Shown here: piece by piece, positions 6,565 to 10,634 of the stretch
Layout of the letters: each line of letters begins with the position of its first letter
How positions within the stretch are numbered: position 1 is the first letter of the stretch
Source of the DNA: Acidobacteriota bacterium
GTDB taxonomy: Bacteria; Acidobacteriota; Terriglobia; Terriglobales; Acidobacteriaceae
NCBI GenBank assembly: GCA_021781255.1
Contig: JAJXXG010000517.1
Coordinates: forward strand, 1-10,634
Direction: 5' to 3'
Length of the DNA stretch: 10,634 bases
Notes under the pieces: generated by a model
What the model saw: the letters and a program-made list of their open reading frames with translations, nothing else
Told to the model about the DNA's origin: nothing
Databases searched by the model: none
Program-made: the position numbers and the translations under genes

Positions 6565-7026
6565 CTAGCTGCCGCCGACAGTCAGCTTCATCTTCTCCTT
6601 CACGTTGTGCGCCAGCTTTTCAATCGCATCGGCTTTGCGGATGACCGACAGCGAAAGAGTGTCTTTGTTTGTCTTGTCCACCTCGGCCTTCAGCGCGACG
6701 GCCAGCGCCAGCAGCTTTGCGCTGTCATCGGCCAGTTGCTTCTGGCGCGCGGCGTTGGCCGCTTCATAGTGCTGCTGCTTCACTTGCTGCTCGCGCATCT
6801 CCATCTGATCGTTCACGTCCGGCAGGCGGTTCGCTTCCGGCCGCAGATACGGCCTGTCGGGATTCTGTGAGGGAGCCTGCGGGGTCTGCTGCTGCCCCGC
6901 TCCAGCAAAGCCTGCCACAGCGGCCACGGCTGCCAGCAACACTCCCCAGCGAAGTTTGAAGCGGCGCGCAATAGGCAGGACAGCGTTGCGCGCATAGGTT
7001 TGACTCTGCTTTGAATGCAACTGCAT
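6565..7026 (-). CDS. Small exported coiled-coil protein, paralogue A (unknown function)
   Basis: Function unknown. The 153-aa protein has a long basic N-terminus (about 26 residues, ending RRFKLRW), a hydrophobic Ala/Val segment at about 28-43 and then GQQQ. This is consistent with a Sec signal peptide with an extended n-region or with a membrane anchor. A Pro/Gln linker precedes the core at 69-153: PDVNDQM, a heptad-like helical stretch rich in Gln, Lys, Glu and Ala, then TNKDTLSLSVIRKAD and KLAHNVKEKMKLTVGGS. The core is ungapped against the downstream paralogue at about 53% identity, and both end in KMKLTxGGS. From memory, proteins with DTLSxxVIRKAxxIEKLA recur in Acidobacteriota as hypotheticals. 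The start at 7026 is supported by GGGAGG 5 bases upstream. It is transcribed divergently from the MscS-type channel gene across 116 bases, so a shared regulatory region is possible. Confidence 0.82.
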   Translation of the reverse strand: MQLHSKQSQTYARNAVLPIARRFKLRWGVLLAAVAAVAGFAGAGQQQTPQAPSQNPDRPYLRPEANRLPDVNDQMEMREQQVKQQHYEAANAARQKQLADDSAKLLALAVALKAEVDKTNKDTLSLSVIRKADAIEKLAHNVKEKMKLTVGGS

Positions 7027-7031
7027 AAAAG

Positions 7032-7037
7032 CCTCCC
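7032..7037 (-). promoter_or_regulatory. Ribosome binding site of coiled-coil paralogue A
   Basis: GGGAGG on the minus strand, 5 bases upstream of the ATG at 7026. It selects this ATG over the in-frame codon at 7077. Confidence 0.7.
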
Positions 7038-7091
7038 TGCTGCAGCTCCATCTCAGGCGTCCCCTCCAACCTGTCACCTTTTCTTCTGGAA

Positions 7092-7108
7092 GGTTGCCCA
7101 GGGTTGCC
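7092..7108. repeat. Tandem GGTTGCC direct repeat in the divergent intergenic region
   Basis: GGTTGCC occurs at 7092-7098 and again at 7102-7108, exactly 10 bases apart, which places both copies on the same face of the helix. It lies between the divergent small-protein and channel genes, 34 bases before the channel start. It could be a binding site for a regulator, but it could also be chance. Confidence 0.3.
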
Positions 7109-7130
7109 TGCGCACAGTCTAGTCTAGAAA

Positions 7131-7136
7131 GAGGAG
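7131..7136 (+). promoter_or_regulatory. Ribosome binding site of the MscS-type channel gene
   Basis: GAGGAG ends 6 bases before the ATG at 7143. It supports this start over the internal Met codon at 7197. Confidence 0.75.
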
Positions 7137-7142
7137 TTCGGG

Positions 7143-8144
7143 ATGCATCCTTTTTTGCTCGCGATTCGCTCCGGATGGTTTGCGCAAGGCAGGTTCATGG
7201 GCAAGGTGCTCGACGAGTGGATCGACGACACCCAGGAGTTCCTCCACACCAAGCTGCCCCACCTCATCGTGGTGGCCCTTATCGCCTTTATCCTCAGCCG
7301 CTTGCTTCGCGCCATCACGGCCCGCATGATCCGCATCGCCGAGCAGCATGCTGCCGGGCAGGTGCGCGTGGCCCAGGTCAAAACTCTCGCCGGCGTCATC
7401 CGCACCACCGGCCTGGCCATCATCTTCACCATCGCCGGAATGCAGTTCCTCGCCGCCGTCGGCGTCGATCTCGCTCCCCTGCTCGCCTCCGCCGGCATCG
7501 CCGGAGTCGCCATCGGCCTCGCCGCGCAGAACATCGTCCGCGACATGCTCAACGGAATCCTCATCCTCATCGAAGATCAGTTCAACGTCGGCGACACCGT
7601 CCGCGTTGCCGGCGTCACCGGCACGGTCGAAGCCATGACTCTCCGCAAAACCACCGTGCGCGATGCCGATGGCACCCTCTACGTCATTCCCAACTCGCAG
7701 ATCTCCACCGTCGCCAACCAGAGCATCGATTACTCGATAGCCACCATCAACGTCAGCGTAGACTACTCCGCCAACCCCGACAAAGTGCTCGCGCTGCTCA
7801 ACGGCATTGCCATGGATGTGCGCAACAGCAGTGAGTTCCGCAATCTCTTCGTCGCTGACCCGCAGATTCTCGGCGTTGATGCCGTCAAGGGCTCTGAGAT
7901 TGTCTTCCCCGTCGTCTTCAAGACGCTCGCCACCAAACAGTACGGCCCCATGCGCGAGTTCCGCCGCCGCGTCCGCCTAGCCCTGGAAGAGCAGAATCTC
8001 TTGCCCGGCGACCCCTACCGCGTCTTCAACTGGGTTATGGATACAGGCGCGCGTGTGCGCAACCAGGCCGAGTCCGGGCCTGAATCGAGGCCAGACCCCA
8101 CCACGCCGCCACACCAGCCGCAGAACCCCTTCACCGGCGAATAA
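7143..8144 (+). CDS. MscS-family small-conductance mechanosensitive channel
   Basis: Inner-membrane channel that opens on membrane tension and releases solutes during osmotic downshock, acting as a homoheptamer in the characterised family members. The protein has 333 aa. A short cytoplasmic or periplasmic N-terminus is followed by TM1 (about 41-56), TM2 (about 88-108) and the pore-lining TM3. TM3 has the Gly/Ala ridge (SAGIAGVAIGLAAQN, 116-130) and continues into the amphipathic helix DMLNGILILIEDQF. The beta domain has the family pattern FNVGDTVRV (147-155), GVTGTVE, and the PNSQI motif (183-187). The alpha/beta cytoplasmic domain follows (about 200-290), with a Pro-rich tail after about residue 305. 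Three TM helices and this size place it near the minimal MscS type rather than the large MscK type. It is divergent from the two coiled-coil genes, and its stop is only 8 bases from that of the convergent DUF255 gene. Confidence 0.94.
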   Translation: MHPFLLAIRSGWFAQGRFMGKVLDEWIDDTQEFLHTKLPHLIVVALIAFILSRLLRAITARMIRIAEQHAAGQVRVAQVKTLAGVIRTTGLAIIFTIAGMQFLAAVGVDLAPLLASAGIAGVAIGLAAQNIVRDMLNGILILIEDQFNVGDTVRVAGVTGTVEAMTLRKTTVRDADGTLYVIPNSQISTVANQSIDYSIATINVSVDYSANPDKVLALLNGIAMDVRNSSEFRNLFVADPQILGVDAVKGSEIVFPVVFKTLATKQYGPMREFRRRVRLALEEQNLLPGDPYRVFNWVMDTGARVRNQAESGPESRPDPTTPPHQPQNPFTGE

Positions 8145-8152
8145 GCCCCGCG

Positions 8153-10276
8153 TCAGGCCTTGTCTGTCAGAGCTTCCAGCAGAGCCTCTGCGCTGGTCAC
8201 AGGTGGCAGGCACGTGCGCCCGCGGCAAATCGTCGCCCAGGCCGCCGCGCCCTCCGGCGCTGGAACATGCAGCAGCGTCTCACCGAGCGCTTCGGGAATC
8301 TCCCCCGCAGCGAGCCGACCCGGCGCAATCCGCATCACGCTCTTGTTCACGGCAAAACGCGCCATGGCCGTCGCCTCAAGGCTGTCTGCCTCGGGGCCTT
8401 CGCCCACCACCATCACCTGCACCGGGTCCAGCAGCAGCCGCTCCAGCGCCAGCCCGTAGCTGCCGGCATAAAGTCCAAAGTGCTCCACGATGGCGGCGAA
8501 AGACTCCAGCGTATCCTCGGCGATTGCGCGGTACTCGCTTCGACCGCTCAGATCCTCCAGGCGCAGCAGCGCCGCTACCGCCGTCGGATTGCCCGCCGGT
8601 GTGGGCGAGTCCTGCAGCGGCTTCCGCCGCGCGCTCAGCACGGCCAGCGGAGCGCTCCCATTCGCCTGCTGCTTCGTATCGCAGAACGCTCCCGCCGTGC
8701 GGTCGTAGAAGCGCGCAATCATGGCATCGGCCAGCTTTACCGCCGCATGATAAAAACGCATCTCGCCGCTCGCATACCACGCATCGATGCAGGCATGCAC
8801 GGTGAATGCGTAATCATCGAGCGTGCCCGGCACCTTGTCTCCTGTCGCATGGACATCGTGATACGCAATCACATGCCGCAGGTTCTCGCCTCCGTCCCAC
8901 GCCTCGTCAAGCAGGCGCTTCAGCGTCAGCAGCGCAAACTCCCGCGCTGCATCCATGCGCAGAACGCGCGCCGTCTCCAGGTAGGCCGTCACGCCCATCG
9001 CATTCCAGCCGGCATAAAGCGTGCGGTCGATAAACGGCGTCGGACGCGCCGCGCGAGCCGCCAGCATCTTGCGCCGCGCTCCATCGATCACTTGCCGCAA
9101 CTCGCCCACGGAGCGCCCCTCCGCCACTTCGCCCTGCGCTGCCAGCTCCTCCAGCGTGTATTTCCTGAAGAGCACATTCTTTGCGGGGTTGTGGTGCATG
9201 TCGCCCAGCTCGCTGATGTCCCAGTAGAGCGCGGCAATGGCGAGCTCCGCCGGCTCGAGCACAGCTCGCGCCTCGTCCAGCGTCCACGTGAAGTAGTCGC
9301 CGTCATCATCTAGATTGATGTCCGCGTCCTGTGAGGCGTAAAAGCCGCCGCGCTCGCGGTCCGTCATCACCGCGTCAAGCCAGCCCACGATCTCCCGCGC
9401 CGTCTGCCGGAAGTCCTCTCTTTCAAAACTCTGAAAGCCGTGTACGTAATTGCGCAGCAGCTCCGTGTTGTCATAGAGCATCTTTTCAAAGTGCGGAACC
9501 ACCCAGCGCTCGTCCACGCTGTAGCGATGGAAGCCCCCGGCAAGCTGGTCATACACGCCGCCCCGCGCCATCTTTTCGAGTGTCACCACAAAGGCCTCGC
9601 GAGCCCGCGCATTGCCGCGGTTCACCGCCAGATGCAGCAGCAGGTCCAGCGACGCCGGATGAGGAAACTTGGGCTGCGAGCCGAAGCCGCCGTTGTGCGG
9701 GTCAAACATCTTCAGCGCCGACTCGGCAATCTTGTCCACCAGCCCCAGCGTCAGCTCGCCCCCGCCGCCGGAGAAGCTCTCGTTGTGTTCAATGGCGGAC
9801 ATCACGCTGGCCGCCGACTCCAGCGCCTCTTCACGCCGTTCGCGCCAAACCTGCGCCATCGTCAGCAGCACGCGCCCAAAGCCCGGCCGCCCATAGCGGT
9901 CCTCGCGAGGAAAATACGTGCCGCCAAAATACGGCCGCCCATCCGGCGTCAAAAATGCAGTCAGAGGCCAGCCTCCCTGCCCGCTGATGGCCGACACCGC
10001 CGCCTGATAGCGCGCGTCCACGTCGGGCCGCTCGTCGCGATCCACCTTCACTGCAACAAAATGCCCGTTGATAATCCGCGCGATCTCTGCGTCTTCATAC
10101 GACTCGCGGTCCATCACATGGCACCAGTGGCACCACACCGCGCCAATATCCAGCAGAATCGGCTTGTCCTCGGCCTCCGCGCGCGCAAAGGCCGCCTCGC
10201 CCCACCCATGCCATTGCACCGGCTGATGCCGCGCCGAGCGAAGGTATGAGGAGGCAGCGTGTTCCAGCAGGTTCAT
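8153..10276 (-). CDS. DUF255 thioredoxin-like protein with glycosidase-fold domain (YyaL/SPATA20 family)
   Basis: Member of the family containing Bacillus YyaL and mammalian SPATA20. It has an N-terminal thioredoxin-like domain (about 1-165) joined to an alpha/alpha toroid domain resembling N-acylglucosamine 2-epimerase (about 190-690). The biochemical role of the family is not established. From the preferred start the protein is 707 aa, normal for the family. Conserved features: the opening NLLEHAASSYLRSARHQPVQWHGWGEAAF, here with family-like HxPVxWxxWGxxAF; WCHWC with C49 and C52 as the redox pair; KVDRDERPDVD at 77-87; GQGGWPLT at 99-106; FGGTYFP at 117-123; and the later GGFYASQDAD. No signal peptide is seen, so it is probably cytoplasmic. 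The start at 10276 is chosen because homology begins there; in-frame starts at 10309 and 10333 add 11-19 non-conserved residues, and none has a good ribosome binding site. It follows a glutathione peroxidase-like gene on the same strand, suggesting a redox context. Confidence 0.92.
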   Translation of the reverse strand: MNLLEHAASSYLRSARHQPVQWHGWGEAAFARAEAEDKPILLDIGAVWCHWCHVMDRESYEDAEIARIINGHFVAVKVDRDERPDVDARYQAAVSAISGQGGWPLTAFLTPDGRPYFGGTYFPREDRYGRPGFGRVLLTMAQVWRERREEALESAASVMSAIEHNESFSGGGGELTLGLVDKIAESALKMFDPHNGGFGSQPKFPHPASLDLLLHLAVNRGNARAREAFVVTLEKMARGGVYDQLAGGFHRYSVDERWVVPHFEKMLYDNTELLRNYVHGFQSFEREDFRQTAREIVGWLDAVMTDRERGGFYASQDADINLDDDGDYFTWTLDEARAVLEPAELAIAALYWDISELGDMHHNPAKNVLFRKYTLEELAAQGEVAEGRSVGELRQVIDGARRKMLAARAARPTPFIDRTLYAGWNAMGVTAYLETARVLRMDAAREFALLTLKRLLDEAWDGGENLRHVIAYHDVHATGDKVPGTLDDYAFTVHACIDAWYASGEMRFYHAAVKLADAMIARFYDRTAGAFCDTKQQANGSAPLAVLSARRKPLQDSPTPAGNPTAVAALLRLEDLSGRSEYRAIAEDTLESFAAIVEHFGLYAGSYGLALERLLLDPVQVMVVGEGPEADSLEATAMARFAVNKSVMRIAPGRLAAGEIPEALGETLLHVPAPEGAAAWATICRGRTCLPPVTSAEALLEALTDKA

Positions 10277-10391
10277 CTTGCCGGTAGAAGGGGAAGAGTC
10301 CGAGTGCATGGGCTGAGAATACATCGGCAACACCCGGCGCGGCCAGCGCCATGCCCGTCCTCATTCCATGCGCAGTCAGCGCGAACCGGCC
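10277..10391 (-). other. Spacer between the glutathione peroxidase-like gene and the DUF255 gene
   Basis: 115 bases without a confident element. It includes a short GC-rich inverted repeat (GGCGC/GCGCC, 10336-10350, 5-bp stem) and the alternative in-frame starts of the DUF255 gene. No clear promoter is visible, so read-through from the upstream gene is possible. Confidence 0.4.
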
Positions 10392-10634
10392 CTACTCGTT
10401 TGCGATTTCCACCTCGATGGCCGCCACCAGTTCCGGCGCATCGGGCGCTGTGTCCGGCGAGAAGCGCCACGCCACCTTGCCTGTCCGCCCAATCAAAAAT
10501 TTTTCGAAGTTCCACGTCAGTTCAGGCTCGGCGTTGGTTTCAATGCCATAGCCCTTCAGCTTTTCGCTGAACGGAACCTCCGCCAGGCTCACGGCCTTGG
10601 GCTGCTCGGCAATCAACGCAGCATACAGCGGATG
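10392..10634 (-). CDS. Glutathione peroxidase family protein, C-terminal part (partial, 5' end outside window)
   Basis: Thiol peroxidase that reduces hydroperoxides; most bacterial members use thioredoxin rather than glutathione. Only the last 80 residues lie in the window, with the frame open to its right edge. They start with HPLYAAL, the typical HPLYxxL of the family, followed by VPFSEKLKGYG. They then show TWNFEKFLIGRTG, whose Trp and Asn (codons at 10512-10514 and 10509-10511) belong to the catalytic tetrad, then RFSPDTAP and a C-terminal helix LVAAIEVEIANE. The active-site Cys or Sec and the Gln lie outside, so the catalytic type cannot be seen. The stop at 10392 is TAG. It is the upstream neighbour of the DUF255 gene on the same strand, 115 bases away, which suggests a shared redox operon. 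Identification is good for a fragment. Confidence 0.88.
   Translation of the reverse strand, partial: HPLYAALIAEQPKAVSLAEVPFSEKLKGYGIETNAEPELTWNFEKFLIGRTGKVAWRFSPDTAPDAPELVAAIEVEIANE

Noticed and set aside
8267..9313. Plus-strand open frame (348 codons) opposite the DUF255 gene
   Set aside because: The product is rich in Arg, His and Gln with no domain; the minus-strand DUF255 frame has clear family motifs.
10336..10350. GGCGC/GCGCC inverted repeat as a terminator after the peroxidase gene
   Set aside because: The stem is only 5 bp with no T-run, and such short GC repeats are expected by chance at this composition.

Overview
The window reads as a GC-rich chromosomal segment (roughly 60-65% GC in most genes) from a Gram-negative-type bacterium. 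The best guess is an acidobacterium of the Terriglobia/Acidobacteriaceae kind. Three things suggest this: the codon style, the several Sec-exported peptidase-like proteins, and a pair of small coiled-coil proteins whose 'PDxNDQM' and 'KLAHxVKEKMK' motifs I associate from memory with Acidobacteriota. No rRNA or 16S marker is present, so the assignment is an inference. No mobile element, CRISPR array, tRNA or rRNA was recognised.

Left part (1-1577, + strand): the 3' end of ileS (isoleucyl-tRNA synthetase, anticodon-binding domain and C-terminal zinc finger) overlaps lspA (lipoprotein signal peptidase II) by 4 bases. This is the widespread ileS-lspA pairing. About 400 bases near the 3' end of ileS have clearly lower GC and different codon use from everything around them. 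LspA ends in an acidic tail.

Middle part (1578-5923, + strand): a 242-base spacer leads to a secreted M1-family zinc aminopeptidase (886 aa after start correction). A perfect 12-bp hairpin and then a secreted amidohydrolase of the prolidase/imidazolonepropionase-like superfamily follow. Together they suggest breakdown of peptides or dipeptides outside the cytoplasm. The aminopeptidase gene carries a small palindromic, atypical-codon segment that looks like an in-frame insertion.

Right-middle part (5924-8144): a hairpin lies between convergent transcripts. Next come two tandem, minus-strand, paralogous small exported or membrane-anchored coiled-coil proteins of no known function. They share an ungapped 85-residue C-terminal block with about 53% identity by hand count. 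A 116-bp divergent intergenic region separates them from a + strand MscS-family mechanosensitive channel gene.

Right part (8145-10634, - strand): a DUF255 thioredoxin-like protein of the YyaL/SPATA20 type with a WCHWC active site ends 8 bases from the channel gene. It is preceded on the same strand by the 3' part of a glutathione-peroxidase-family gene that runs off the window. This suggests a thiol-redox pair. The strongest candidate for something undescribed is the tandem coiled-coil pair. The ileS composition mosaic and the palindromic insert in the aminopeptidase gene come next.
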